A stretch of 64,000 nucleotides of DNA from Desertivirga brevis (lineage in GTDB: Bacteria > Bacteroidota > Bacteroidia > Sphingobacteriales > Sphingobacteriaceae), in assembly GCF_017355835.1 (NCBI RefSeq), contig NZ_JAFEWF010000001.1:1054001-1118000 (forward strand). Reading direction: 5' to 3'. The position numbers were made by a program, and so were the translations under genes. The notes beneath the pieces are model-generated. The model ran no database searches. It worked only from the letters and a program-made list of their open reading frames with translations, and was not told where the DNA came from. Within the stretch, counting starts at the first letter, position 1. Every line of letters starts with the position of its first letter. Shown in pieces: positions 16,662 to 25,639 of the stretch.

Positions 16662-16853
16662 ATGAAAAACTTTCTTTTTGGAGCCCTGCTACTTACTGTT
16701 TGTTCAGGGATTAATCTTGCAGATGTTAATGCTAAATCAACAAATAGATCGTATTATTCTTTACAAGATACGACAAAAAGAGATACAACTAAAAACGGTT
16801 CAAAAACGACCCCTACAGATACCATAAAAACGAAAAAGCCTAAAAGCAAGTAA
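16662..16853 (+). CDS. Small secreted Thr/Lys-rich peptide
   Basis: A 63-residue peptide with a signal sequence (residues 1-24, ending LADVNAK) and a mature part of about 38 residues rich in Thr, Lys, Asp and Ser, including DTTKRDTTK and TPTDTIKTKKPKSK. No family recognised. It precedes the sigma-54 regulator gene by 122 bp on the same strand; an effect on that regulatory circuit is possible but unsupported. It may be a low-complexity envelope peptide. Confidence 0.6.
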   Translation: MKNFLFGALLLTVCSGINLADVNAKSTNRSYYSLQDTTKRDTTKNGSKTTPTDTIKTKKPKSK

Positions 16854-16975
16854 TTCTTAGCTCTGGGTAAAACATAAAGATCTTTTTACAGTTAATTACA
16901 GTTAATCCTTTACAATAGCCGGAGTACTCTTCGGCTTTTGTATTTTTGGATATCTGATTTATTTTTTGATACCCT

Positions 16976-18310
16976 ATGGCTAATTTGCTACTGGTCGAAG
17001 ACGACGCTACATTTTCAGAACTACTGCAGGGATTTTTACAGAAAAAAGGGCACACAGTAGACACCGCATCTAAAGTTAAAAATGCGGTAAAATTGCTCGA
17101 GCAAAATACTTATAACTTACTATTACTTGATTACCGACTACCAGACGGCACAGGCTTAGACGTTCTAAGCTCAGCAAAGTCAAATGGTTTAACTATTCCG
17201 GGAATCATCATGACCAGCTTCAATGATGTAAGGACAGCTGTAAGAGCAATGCGTTTTGGCGCTTTGGATTACATTACAAAGCCCGTTAATCCCGATGAAT
17301 TGCTGATGGCCCTAAACGAGGCCCTTGGAAAGAAAAACAACAAGGATCAGGTAGTTGAAGAGATAAGTCCTGTTGAATTTATAGAAGGTACTAGTGCTGC
17401 CTCTGTTCAATTACATAATTATATTAAACTTGTTGCTCCTACTGATATGTCTATCATCATTCAGGGGGAGAGTGGAACAGGAAAAGAGTACGCTGCAAAA
17501 TCTATTCATAGAAATAGTAAAAGAGCAAATATGCCTTTTGTTTCTATAGATTGCGGCGCCCTGTCTAAACATCTTGCGGGAAGTGAACTATTTGGACATA
17601 CTAAAGGTGCTTTCACCGGTGCTGTTCTTGATAAAAAAGGAAGGTTCGAAGCCGCAAATGGCGGAACGTTATTTTTAGATGAAATAGGCAACCTTGATTA
17701 TGAGGTGCAGGTTCAACTCCTGAGAGTATTACAAGAGAGGGTTGTTCAACCCATAGGTAGTAACAAGCAAATTAAAGTAGACGTCAGGATAATTGTTGCA
17801 ACCAATGATGATCTATATAATAGTGTAAGTAAAGGAGAATTCCGGGAAGATCTTTACCACCGTTTAAATGAGTTTAAGATAGGAGTTCCTGCTTTGAGGG
17901 ATAGAGACAAAGACATTGAGATCTTTATTGATCATTTCATTAAGCAATCCAATCAGGAGCTGGATAGAAATGTGAGGAAGGTGTCGGCGGATGTTAAAGA
18001 CTTATTGCTTAATTACGATTGGCCAGGAAATCTGCGAGAGCTAAAGAATGTTATAAAGCGAATGGTATTACTTACGCCGGGAGAGGTGGCTCAAAAAGAA
18101 GCCTTACCTTCTGAAATGTTTCTTACCATTAAGCAAGGATTAAGGCCGAATACGTCTGATATTAAAGCCGTGAACGAAGCGAATGAAAAAGAACTGATAG
18201 CACAAACCCTTTTAAAAGTGAAGTATAACAAGTCGCAGGCAGCTAAGCTTCTTAATATTGATCGGAAAACTCTTTACTATAAGATGGAGAAGTATCAGAT
18301 AGATGGTTGA
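16976..18310 (+). CDS. Sigma-54-dependent NtrC-family response regulator
   Basis: Receiver domain at residues 2-115 (D10 pocket, phosphoacceptor D52, K102 in YITKPV), then a sigma-54 AAA+ domain with Walker A GESGTGKE (165-172), the sigma-54 contact loop GAFTGA (211-216) and Walker B-like LFLDEIG, and a C-terminal Fis-type helix-turn-helix ([20 protein letters not shown]). It activates RpoN promoters after phosphorylation. Its last 59 bp overlap, tail to tail, the 3' end of a hybrid kinase gene. That convergent pair probably forms one signalling system. Residues 120-140 form a linker. No target genes can be named. Confidence 0.95.
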   Translation: MANLLLVEDDATFSELLQGFLQKKGHTVDTASKVKNAVKLLEQNTYNLLLLDYRLPDGTGLDVLSSAKSNGLTIPGIIMTSFNDVRTAVRAMRFGALDYITKPVNPDELLMALNEALGKKNNKDQVVEEISPVEFIEGTSAASVQLHNYIKLVAPTDMSIIIQGESGTGKEYAAKSIHRNSKRANMPFVSIDCGALSKHLAGSELFGHTKGAFTGAVLDKKGRFEAANGGTLFLDEIGNLDYEVQVQLLRVLQERVVQPIGSNKQIKVDVRIIVATNDDLYNSVSKGEFREDLYHRLNEFKIGVPALRDRDKDIEIFIDHFIKQSNQELDRNVRKVSADVKDLLLNYDWPGNLRELKNVIKRMVLLTPGEVAQKEALPSEMFLTIKQGLRPNTSDIKAVNEANEKELIAQTLLKVKYNKSQAAKLLNIDRKTLYYKMEKYQIDG

Positions 18311-20828
18311 TCTCTTCTTTAACTAATCGTATTACATCCTGAACTTCCTCAGTAACCCATTTGATATCCTCGACTGTAATAGCCGGGGATTTTTCGTCTG
18401 TATTGCTATTTAATGCCAGTATCTCCAGCTCGCGCAATAAAGAAGCCAGCCGGGCCGCACCCAATTGGGCACTCCTTCCCGCCAAACGATGAAACAGAAA
18501 TGCAACTTCCGGATCATCTGCTCTTAACTTACCCAATTGTTCTATATCATCAGTGCTATCATCTACATATTTCTGAAGGATTTTAAGAAGACGATCATTG
18601 TCTCCAAAAGTCATCATCCGTATACTACTCAGATCTAGTTCATTTTTAACCTCAGTTACAATCGGGGTGACTTCTGAATGTTCACCTCCTCTTAAAAGCG
18701 ACATTAGATCCGCCTCCCGGAAAGGCTTCATCAGTATTCCATCAAATCCCGACTCGAGAATTACTTGCCTTTCTTCAGGTAAAGCCTGGGCAGTCAAGGC
18801 AAATATTTTCATTGTTGCACTAAGTTTCCTAAGCTCAATACAAAGGTCTAGGCCGTTCATTTGCGGCATCCGGATGTCCGCGAATACAATAACTTCCTCG
18901 GGGGCATCGATACTAGCGAGCAGATCAAGTGGAGAATTGAAACAACTATGGACTACATTATTTTTTTCCAGGATCGAAGAACATAGTTGTAGAATAAGTT
19001 CGTCATCATCAACCACAAAAACCCGTGAATCAGAAACTGCTCCTCTAGCCTCCTTTACCTCTACTTCAGCTACCGGATTCTGTTTTGGCTTAGCAAAACC
19101 GAGTTCTATTGTAAAACATGAGCCTTTTCCAATCTCAGATTCCACATAAATCTCTCCCCCCTGAAGTTCTACAAGTTCCTTAACAATACTAAGGCCAAGC
19201 CCGGTACCACTTGTAGCTGCTACAGAAGAAGTATTCACCTGTTCGAACTGATTGAAAATATTAGTCAAGCTGTCTTTTGGAATTCCCGCTCCTGTATCCT
19301 GCACCGAAAAGTGGTAAATGTAACGCTTACCTACGTCTGATGATTTTACAGATAAAATTACACTACCTTCATTGGTAAATTTAATGGCATTGCTTAAGAG
19401 ATTGTATAGGATCTGTTTAAGCCGGAAAGAATCACCCTTTACATATTCATAAGAAGACGAATTTTGCAAAACAAGTGCTACTTTCTTCTTTTCGGCTTGT
19501 GGACGCATTACCGCGATAATTTCACCAAGGAGTTCATGTAAATTGAAGACAGTATAGTTGAGGGAGAACTTACCTGAAGCGAGGCGGCTGTAGTCCAGGA
19601 TCTCGTTCACAATCTGTAGTAAATGTTCCGAAGAATAGTGAATAGCTTCAATATCCTCTTTTCTGGGTTCCGCTTGATTAAGTAATTGTTCTGAATAGCC
19701 AATGATAGATTGAAGAGGCGTCCGTATTTCATGACTCATATTGGCAAGAAAGCGCTGCCGGACTGCACTGTGTCGCTCCGCCTCGTCTTTTGCCAACTCC
19801 AGCTGTTTTCTGTAGCGTGCACTTTTTGAGATATCAGTAAGGATAAGGTAGAGTAAAATAGCCGTCGCAAGAACAAACAACAAGATAATGTTTATGATAC
19901 GATTGGCTCCTGATTCTATTACTTTTTTCGTATCGCTGTTATTTCTATCTACCTGCCGTACCGCATCTTTCTCAACCTCCTGCAGGATATTTAGCATCTG
20001 ATTGATCAGCAGGTTACCTGTATTCATTAAAGCAGCTTCTCGATTAACGAAGCTCGTACTTTTAAGCTTTTGGGTACTTACAATAGTTCTGCTGGCTTTA
20101 TCCAGCTCCCTTTTAATGCTATCGGTACTGGCAACTTTAGTTTTAAGGGTATCAATCTTTACGGCAACAGTCTCACTTTCCAGCTCTTCGTGCGGTAAAT
20201 GAGTTGAAGCGACCTGGACTTGAGCAGTATCTTTTGCACGCTTCTTTTTGCCGAATAAGCGTCCAAGAAACGTCTTCTTCTCTTTTTCCTGCTGCTTCTT
20301 TATTTCCTCCTCATCATTATTAACAGCTACTGTAGACGTTCTTTCAGTAGTAATTACTTTCTCTATAAGTACCGGGCTATTAGAATAAATATTAGTCAGG
20401 GTTTTAAGCTGTCCGGTTAGTTCTTTGCTGCTAACCAAACCCTCACGTACTTTCATGTAATTGCTAAAAAGGCTATCCCTTTCTTCAAGGATCTTCTTCA
20501 TTGAACCGATCCTGGCCGATTGGGTTGAGTCTTTAGCATACAGCCCCTGAAGAGTGTCTAAAGAGGCCCGAAGCCGTGCCGACTTCTTAATTAAAATACT
20601 TGTATCCTGTTTCCTTCCAAGAATAGCCTGACTGCGTTGCAGTTGCTCAAGATGGTTGATCTCCCTGAATAAAAAGTTAACCCGGTGAAGCCTTTCTACA
20701 GGCGTTGATAAGCTATCAACGTTCTTAAATATCTCAACAGACACCTGTCTCGAAGCTTCCCAGGCAAAAAATAAGGCTATACACCCTGTCAAAAAAGCGA
20801 TGATAACCTTACCCTTCATAAATTGCAT
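18252..20828 (-). CDS. Hybrid histidine kinase with receiver and Hpt-like domain
   Basis: An N-terminal membrane segment (residues 8-24), a long periplasmic or coiled region (25-310, with a lysine/glutamate-rich insertion at 172-200), a second membrane helix (about 311-330), HisKA with H366 (SHEIRTPL), HATPase (NLLSNAIKF, DTGAGIP, GTGLGL), a receiver (acidic pocket near 608, D651 in FADIRMP, K701) and a C-terminal Hpt-like helix bundle with H780 (FLFHRLAGRSAQLGA). This is a complete His-Asp-His phosphorelay. The last 59 bp overlap the convergent sigma-54 regulator. The start may be the ATG at 20819 (MKGKV). Stimulus unknown. Confidence 0.93.
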   Translation of the reverse strand: MQFMKGKVIIAFLTGCIALFFAWEASRQVSVEIFKNVDSLSTPVERLHRVNFLFREINHLEQLQRSQAILGRKQDTSILIKKSARLRASLDTLQGLYAKDSTQSARIGSMKKILEERDSLFSNYMKVREGLVSSKELTGQLKTLTNIYSNSPVLIEKVITTERTSTVAVNNDEEEIKKQQEKEKKTFLGRLFGKKKRAKDTAQVQVASTHLPHEELESETVAVKIDTLKTKVASTDSIKRELDKASRTIVSTQKLKSTSFVNREAALMNTGNLLINQMLNILQEVEKDAVRQVDRNNSDTKKVIESGANRIINIILLFVLATAILLYLILTDISKSARYRKQLELAKDEAERHSAVRQRFLANMSHEIRTPLQSIIGYSEQLLNQAEPRKEDIEAIHYSSEHLLQIVNEILDYSRLASGKFSLNYTVFNLHELLGEIIAVMRPQAEKKKVALVLQNSSSYEYVKGDSFRLKQILYNLLSNAIKFTNEGSVILSVKSSDVGKRYIYHFSVQDTGAGIPKDSLTNIFNQFEQVNTSSVAATSGTGLGLSIVKELVELQGGEIYVESEIGKGSCFTIELGFAKPKQNPVAEVEVKEARGAVSDSRVFVVDDDELILQLCSSILEKNNVVHSCFNSPLDLLASIDAPEEVIVFADIRMPQMNGLDLCIELRKLSATMKIFALTAQALPEERQVILESGFDGILMKPFREADLMSLLRGGEHSEVTPIVTEVKNELDLSSIRMMTFGDNDRLLKILQKYVDDSTDDIEQLGKLRADDPEVAFLFHRLAGRSAQLGAARLASLLRELEILALNSNTDEKSPAITVEDIKWVTEEVQDVIRLVKEEINHLSDTSPSYSKEFSDQY

Positions 20829-21023
20829 ACTGTCTTTCCCTCAGTTCTTTTCAATAGGTTTGAACTATAACGAAAGAAACCATAAAATGTGTTAATCCCA
20901 ATAGTTTATCTCAGTTTAACCAGTTTCCAAAAATATTTAATTTCCTAACCAATACCCTAAAGAATAGGATCTATAGTAATCTTGTACTCTTAATTTTTTC
21001 GGTCGATGCTGAAAAAAAGGAAA

Positions 21024-21071
21024 GGCTATCTCAAAAACTGGTTCTTATCGAATTCAGCTTCTAAGATAGCC
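21024..21071 (-). terminator. Terminator downstream of the gene at 21090
   Basis: An 8-bp stem GGCTATCT (21024-21031) with 21064-21071, long 32-nt loop, and on the minus strand a U-rich tail from the A7 at about 21012-21018. The long loop makes it weaker than the others. Confidence 0.5.
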
Positions 21072-21089
21072 TGGCCTTGTTTTTAATTA

Positions 21090-21374
21090 TTAGTCTTCTC
21101 TATTTACGAACTTGTGGAATGTACTTGTTTCTCCGTCAGCCTTTTTGTCCTGATACAAAAGATCAAGCTTGTTTTCGTCGAAATTCTGAAAAAAGTCTTC
21201 CCAGGAAATCTCTTCGAAACGGTCATCCGCGTCGCTATGTTTAGGAAAATGTATCCTCAAAACACCATCGTCATCGTCCTTACCCGTGTTCTTAATTTTA
21301 GCGGGCACCCCGCCACGCTCTTCCGCCCATTTCTGAATTTTCTTATGGTCGTGTGTTTTTTCTGATGAACTCAT
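21090..21374 (-). CDS. Small conserved protein, hypothetical
   Basis: A 94-residue charged protein with a WAEERGG motif near the N-terminus (residue 16), an LRIHFPKHSDADDRFEEISWEDFFQNFDENKL segment and a YQDKKADG stretch. It matches a small family found widely in proteobacteria and Bacteroidota that is sometimes annotated as branching-enzyme-like, though it has no catalytic domain. Cytoplasmic, no membrane segment. Next to it on the same strand, 46 bp upstream, is the coiled-coil tail-anchored protein gene, so they may be co-expressed; both could be stress proteins. Function unknown. Confidence 0.65.
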   Translation of the reverse strand: MSSSEKTHDHKKIQKWAEERGGVPAKIKNTGKDDDDGVLRIHFPKHSDADDRFEEISWEDFFQNFDENKLDLLYQDKKADGETSTFHKFVNRED

Positions 21375-21420
21375 AGTCAGATAGTTTTTTAGTCAGAGTT
21401 ATTAAAAACAATGCCAGAAA

Positions 21421-21732
21421 TTATAGGATAAGTATCAACACAAGGATGATGATGATGATAGCACCAGCAGACAGGTAAACACCTCCGCCCGTAATTGCCC
21501 TTGCCTGCTTCTCCATAGAGCGCAATTCTTTCTTTAACTCCTTTTTCTCCGTACGGTTCAGCTCAGATTTATCCATTTGACGGATCTCTTCTACACGTTG
21601 CCGGATTTGCTGAAGTTGTACTTGTTGCTCGGTAGTCAACTCCTTTTTGTCTGCGTTCGAAGCCGCGAAGGTTGGAGTAGCAAACAATCCAACTGTAAAA
21701 ACCAAAATGATGGTATAAATTAATTTTTTCAT
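21421..21732 (-). CDS. Secreted coiled-coil protein with C-terminal hydrophobic tail
   Basis: A signal peptide (residues 1-23, TFA-A) precedes a charged helical region with DKKELTTEQQVQLQQIRQR and EIRQMDKSELNRTEKKELKKELRSMEKQA, predicted coiled coil, and a final 18-residue helix (GAIIIIILVLILIL) that would anchor it in a membrane. The C-terminal Ile/Leu tail is unusual in being nearly devoid of other residues. Such small proteins with a periplasmic coiled coil and a tail helix are known in Bacteroidota without a function. Gap to the downstream 94-aa gene is 46 bp. Confidence 0.6.
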   Translation of the reverse strand: MKKLIYTIILVFTVGLFATPTFAASNADKKELTTEQQVQLQQIRQRVEEIRQMDKSELNRTEKKELKKELRSMEKQARAITGGGVYLSAGAIIIIILVLILIL

Positions 21733-22081
21733 AGTACGTGATTTATTCGATTATGCTCTTAACAACCAGTTAAGCTTAGTGTTTGCATTATCGTTCCATC
21801 ACAGGCTTTAACAAATCCTGCAAACAGGAAACTGATCCAGGGGATCCTGTCTAAGTTATCGAAATGCAGAAAGCGGCCGCCATTCCTGATGCCTCTATAT
21901 TAACTACTTCAATGTTTTCAATGGAGGCACATCTTCCTAAACAAGTTTTATTGTATATAGCATGAGTCTTGTAAAGCCGATGTAAGAATTTTGCGATACA
22001 GGGAACTACTTATCAAAAAAGATACTTTAAAGGTGTTTCGGCGAACCTTTTCAGCATTTAAAAGTTATTTCCCTACAAACT
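21733..22081. other. 349-bp divergent spacer
   Basis: Between the coiled-coil gene and the SRAP-like gene. No TAnnTTTG with proper spacing was found, no repeat, and no reading frame above 30 codons looks real. Contains a run of short inverted segments (GGATCC, GCGGCCGC) but no stable hairpin with a T-tail. Confidence 0.4.
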
Positions 22082-22624
22082 ATGCCGATGCAAAACTTTA
22101 AAGATGTATTAAATATTCCTTCCTCCGGAGACATACTGGAAGTACTGAACTTGTCATTTGAAGCTGAGGCTGAAAAAGCCAACCCCCATGCGACCTTTGG
22201 TTTTTCTGTTCCCCTGGTAACCGATGAATGTCCAGGCCGGCTTAGTTACTACCCTTTAAGTCGCAATTCCTTCCTTGCATTGCAAGAGAATCTGGATGAG
22301 ACTGCCTTTATAGAGAAGATGAGCAATAAGAGATTTTGCGTTATAATCTGTAATTCTTATGATAGGATCGAAGAAGAGGCAGGTCAAATTTTTTCTTACA
22401 ATCCTTACGACGGTGCTATATCATTTATCGCGGGAGTTTGGGACGTTACAGAAGACCCGCTAATGGCTGCGAGTTTGTATAGCTGTACTTTTTTGACCGT
22501 TGAACATCAAGGCTCCCAGTTTGGCAGAGTGCCCTATTTTTTAAGAAGAGATCAAATTGCCAGCTGGATCGGAAATGATCTTGATATTGAGCAAAGATTG
22601 GCCCTGCTTAACGGAATCAGTTAA
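22082..22624 (+). CDS. SRAP (HMCES/YedK)-like protein lacking catalytic residues
   Basis: A 180-residue protein whose order of blocks follows SRAP domains that crosslink to abasic DNA: a FGFSVPLVT segment, KRFCVIICNSYDRIE in place of the RCLVPADGFYEW block, FIAGVWD, TFLTVEH and FGRVPYFL in place of the IHdRMPvil block. The residues that make SRAP enzymes work are absent: there is no Cys at position 2, the Glu of FYEW is not clear and the active-site His of IHdRMP is replaced by Phe/Gly. It therefore looks like a pseudo-enzyme. It is convergent, with one base between stops, with an exonuclease/GIY-YIG gene. An SRAP assignment by fold is plausible but not proven. Confidence 0.55.
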   Translation: MPMQNFKDVLNIPSSGDILEVLNLSFEAEAEKANPHATFGFSVPLVTDECPGRLSYYPLSRNSFLALQENLDETAFIEKMSNKRFCVIICNSYDRIEEEAGQIFSYNPYDGAISFIAGVWDVTEDPLMAASLYSCTFLTVEHQGSQFGRVPYFLRRDQIASWIGNDLDIEQRLALLNGIS

Positions 22625-22625
22625 G

Positions 22626-23993
22626 CTAAATTCTCACGACTTTCTCAGGATATTTAGAAGCGAAAGTTTGAACCACAGTGCGTATATAATCATTGGAAGG
22701 GTAAGGCTCTAAAAAAGACTTAACTGCTAAAACATCCTCCAAATCCTGGTCTTTAGGTAAGTATCCCATACCTTTAAGCTGACCGCTCTCCATTAACACA
22801 ACACTGTGCTCCTCCCCTGTCCGGCCCTCGTCAATAAAAGCGAAAGAGGGTAGACCAGCCTTTAATCCCGCAAGTGCTGCTTTTACCCTCTGATTATAGC
22901 TCCATTGATGCTCCTTACCCTCACATGCACCATGACAATGTTCCTCCTCAACTCCTATGCAAGGCTCCGAATTCCTTTGGATAAAGCAAAGTTTAGGGCA
23001 GAGTTCGAATTCCTTCATCAGAACTTTAATGAGGTTGTGACCTTCAGACAACTGACTGAAACTATAAACCGGGGTAGAAAATTTCTTCTTCTTATCGATC
23101 ATTAATCGGTTATAGCCTTTTTGATCTTCATAAACATACAAACCATATGCGAGATCAAAACGCTTCAATGCCCTGTTATTCTCGGGCCAAAGACGTTTTA
23201 TTTCAGATGCTTCAAGTATAAGAGCCATGAGTTCAGTTCCACACTCCTTGAAGTCGATAGTATGTATATTCCGGAGAAATTCCTGTCTTTGACGACCCGA
23301 ATTATTTCCGGAAAAATGAGAATAAACACGCTTCTTGATGTTTATTGCTTTTCCAACGTAGATTACTTTAGCTTTCCTGTCCTTGAAATAGTAAACCCCC
23401 GGACAAGAGGGCAATTTATCCAGCTCTTCCCTGTTCAAATAAGGAGGAAGCTGCTGCTCCTTAGAATTCCTGTTTAAGGATTTTTGTATCAGGCCCTCTT
23501 TATCATTCTCCAGCAACATTGTAAATAATTTTGCTGTAGCGTGCGCATCCCCCCCAGCCCTGTGCCGGCCTTCTATTTCAATGTTCAAACACTTACAAAG
23601 CTTACCCAGACTATAAGAAGCATAGCCAGGCAAAATTTTTCTTCCTAAGCGAACAGTACAAAGTTTTTTTAGTTGAAGGTCAAAACCAGATTGAGAAAGG
23701 TGATGACGAACGAATGAATAGTCGAAGTTTACGTTGTGAGCGACAAAAACCTTTCCTTGCAACAGATCATAAATTTCTGCCGCCACGTTTTTAAAAGGAG
23801 GTGCCTGCCGCACCATATCGTCATCAATGCCAGTAAGAGCTGAAATATAAATAGGTATTGATATACCGGGATTTATCAGGGTTTGATAGTGCTGCACCAC
23901 TTCTTTGCCGTCGTGAATTACAATTGCAATCTCTGTAATCCCATTAGCACTAGCATGCCCTCCCGTGGTTTCAATATCTACAATGGCGTACAT
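22626..23993 (-). CDS. DEDDh exonuclease fused to GIY-YIG nuclease
   Basis: The N-terminal domain (residues 2-160) is a DEDDh exonuclease of the DNA polymerase III epsilon type, with YAIVDIETTGG, HNVNFDYSFVRHHL and HRAGGDAHATAKLF. Residues 195-290 form a GIY-YIG nuclease (CPGVYYFKDRKAKVIYVGKAINIKKRVYSHF), the module of UvrC/Cho; the last 150 residues have a Cys-rich segment (CFIQRNSEPCIGVEEEHCHGACEG). The combination resembles Cho-type repair nucleases in which a proofreading-type exonuclease is fused to the incision domain. It likely acts in excision repair. Its 3' end abuts that of a divergent SRAP-like gene. Confidence 0.93.
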   Translation of the reverse strand: MYAIVDIETTGGHASANGITEIAIVIHDGKEVVQHYQTLINPGISIPIYISALTGIDDDMVRQAPPFKNVAAEIYDLLQGKVFVAHNVNFDYSFVRHHLSQSGFDLQLKKLCTVRLGRKILPGYASYSLGKLCKCLNIEIEGRHRAGGDAHATAKLFTMLLENDKEGLIQKSLNRNSKEQQLPPYLNREELDKLPSCPGVYYFKDRKAKVIYVGKAINIKKRVYSHFSGNNSGRQRQEFLRNIHTIDFKECGTELMALILEASEIKRLWPENNRALKRFDLAYGLYVYEDQKGYNRLMIDKKKKFSTPVYSFSQLSEGHNLIKVLMKEFELCPKLCFIQRNSEPCIGVEEEHCHGACEGKEHQWSYNQRVKAALAGLKAGLPSFAFIDEGRTGEEHSVVLMESGQLKGMGYLPKDQDLEDVLAVKSFLEPYPSNDYIRTVVQTFASKYPEKVVRI

Positions 23994-24062
23994 TTATACA
24001 AAGCTAAGAATTACTAATAATTTTAGCTTAAAAGAAATCAGAAAATTAAATACGGTAAATAA

Positions 24063-24088
24063 AAAAAGGGAACGGAAGTTCCCTTTTT
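24063..24088. terminator. Bidirectional terminator at the 3' end of the DUF4403 gene
   Basis: An 11-bp stem (AAAAAGGGAAC, 24063-24073, with 24078-24088) with a GGAA loop, and A-run/T-run on either side. It is positioned 26 bp past the DUF4403 stop. Confidence 0.85.
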
Positions 24089-24113
24089 CAACCTTAAAAA
24101 TCAGGTTCGATTC

Positions 24114-25502
24114 TTATATTCCATTAATACTTATACCTACTTTTCCTTTCGCAACTACCATTGCAACAAGTGCATTAGGTGTAAGGAATATACGATTAGG
24201 GGCAAGTTGGGTCATAGCACCATTTACCTTAACCCCTTTCATGGGCTCGTAGTTAGTCAGGAATCCGGCCATTGTCTTTTCGCCTTCCTTCAACTGATCA
24301 CTGATAGAAAAGCGGCAATTTTCCTGGATCTTCTTTGCAATTAAACCATGAACCAACCAATCACCCGTTTTCAACAGCTTGTTCTTTGAATCAAGTACAA
24401 AGTCGACCTCATCCATGTACACTTCGCGTTTTGCAGCATCGTATTTAGGAATACCCGATAGATAAAACATGCCATTTACAGTTCCCTTCATTCCTACCTC
24501 AACAATCATCTTTCCATCTTTACCCCACAGGTTAATGCTAGAAACAGTTACCGAGCGTTTACCCGACTCGAATTTCTGCCCATTAAAATTCTTCTGCATC
24601 AGGGCAGCAGCGTTCTGATAGGTAACTATACTGGCAATATTTGCATTAAACTCTGAAGGCATTTTTTCAACAGCAGTTAAAGCAAGCTTGTTCTTATCAA
24701 AGGCTAAACCCGGTTTGTTGCCTACCACAGTTTCAAGGTAAGCCTTCATGCCCAAGTTCATCGTAATCTTTTTATTTGCCACAACAGCCTTCGTTGCATA
24801 AAGCTCCAGGGGCTGAATTCCAAACCAGGTGTTATACTCCTGATTAACTTGCATTGGTTGGGCTATCGATTGGATTGCATCAATTACGTAAGGTTTTACA
24901 TCAATGGCTTTCTCTATAGACTGATCAACCATTTGCCCCATCCTACCCTTGAAAGCTGCTATTGCCGGATTTATGAGGTACGTAATAGGCATGTTCTTAC
25001 CCATTATAGAGATAGTTGGACTTTCCTTCCATTCTATTCCTGCAACTTGAGTTTGAGTAGAGAGCTTCCAGTTGTTAAGACTAACTGCTGCATTAATTTT
25101 AATAACACCATTGAGGTTTACATCACGTGTATCATAAGCAGAGAGGCCAAACTTATCAACGCCATACCGAATCTTAGTCCAAACCTTCATCGGTAGCTCA
25201 ATATGCAGCTTTCCACCATTCTCGGTGACCACTATTGGCCCCTGCTTCCATACTTTTAACTGCAGGTTGTCATCTTCCAACTTATTATCCTCAAAAATAA
25301 GTCCGTTCAAAAATTTATTTGTCTGGTTCTGAATATCAGCAACGCTAATTTCAACTGGCAACTGTACGTAAGAAAGCTGCTTATCATATACAACCTCTTT
25401 ACTGTAGCTGGCTTCTGGTTTAAGTGCCTCGACTTTTTTTGATGTACTACATGAAGTAAGGAGCAAAGCTAAAGCTCCGAATGCTAAACTCTTCTTTTTC
25501 AT
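24114..25502 (-). CDS. DUF4403 lipoprotein
   Basis: A 462-residue lipoprotein: hydrophobic N-terminus with lipobox (LLTSC, Cys at about 18), so anchored in the outer membrane or its inner leaflet. The mature part (LPVEISVADIQNQTNKFLNGLIF, then KVWTKIRYGVDKFGL and INPAIAAFKGRMGQMVDQSIEKAIDV) matches DUF4403, a TULIP-like family found in Bacteroidota and proteobacteria and of unknown role. TULIP domains often carry lipids, so lipid transport is a reasonable but untested guess. Monocistronic; own terminator. Confidence 0.85.
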   Translation of the reverse strand: MKKKSLAFGALALLLTSCSTSKKVEALKPEASYSKEVVYDKQLSYVQLPVEISVADIQNQTNKFLNGLIFEDNKLEDDNLQLKVWKQGPIVVTENGGKLHIELPMKVWTKIRYGVDKFGLSAYDTRDVNLNGVIKINAAVSLNNWKLSTQTQVAGIEWKESPTISIMGKNMPITYLINPAIAAFKGRMGQMVDQSIEKAIDVKPYVIDAIQSIAQPMQVNQEYNTWFGIQPLELYATKAVVANKKITMNLGMKAYLETVVGNKPGLAFDKNKLALTAVEKMPSEFNANIASIVTYQNAAALMQKNFNGQKFESGKRSVTVSSINLWGKDGKMIVEVGMKGTVNGMFYLSGIPKYDAAKREVYMDEVDFVLDSKNKLLKTGDWLVHGLIAKKIQENCRFSISDQLKEGEKTMAGFLTNYEPMKGVKVNGAMTQLAPNRIFLTPNALVAMVVAKGKVGISINGI

Positions 25503-25639
25503 TTAAAGGAAAAACAAATTACGCTGCGAATATAAGGCAATAGAATGAATTACATAAAACGAACTAATAGTCAAAGATTTAAACCAGCTGTTTGAATAAA
25601 GTTCCAGCAGTTGAAATCCCAGGATCAAGTAATGTAATG

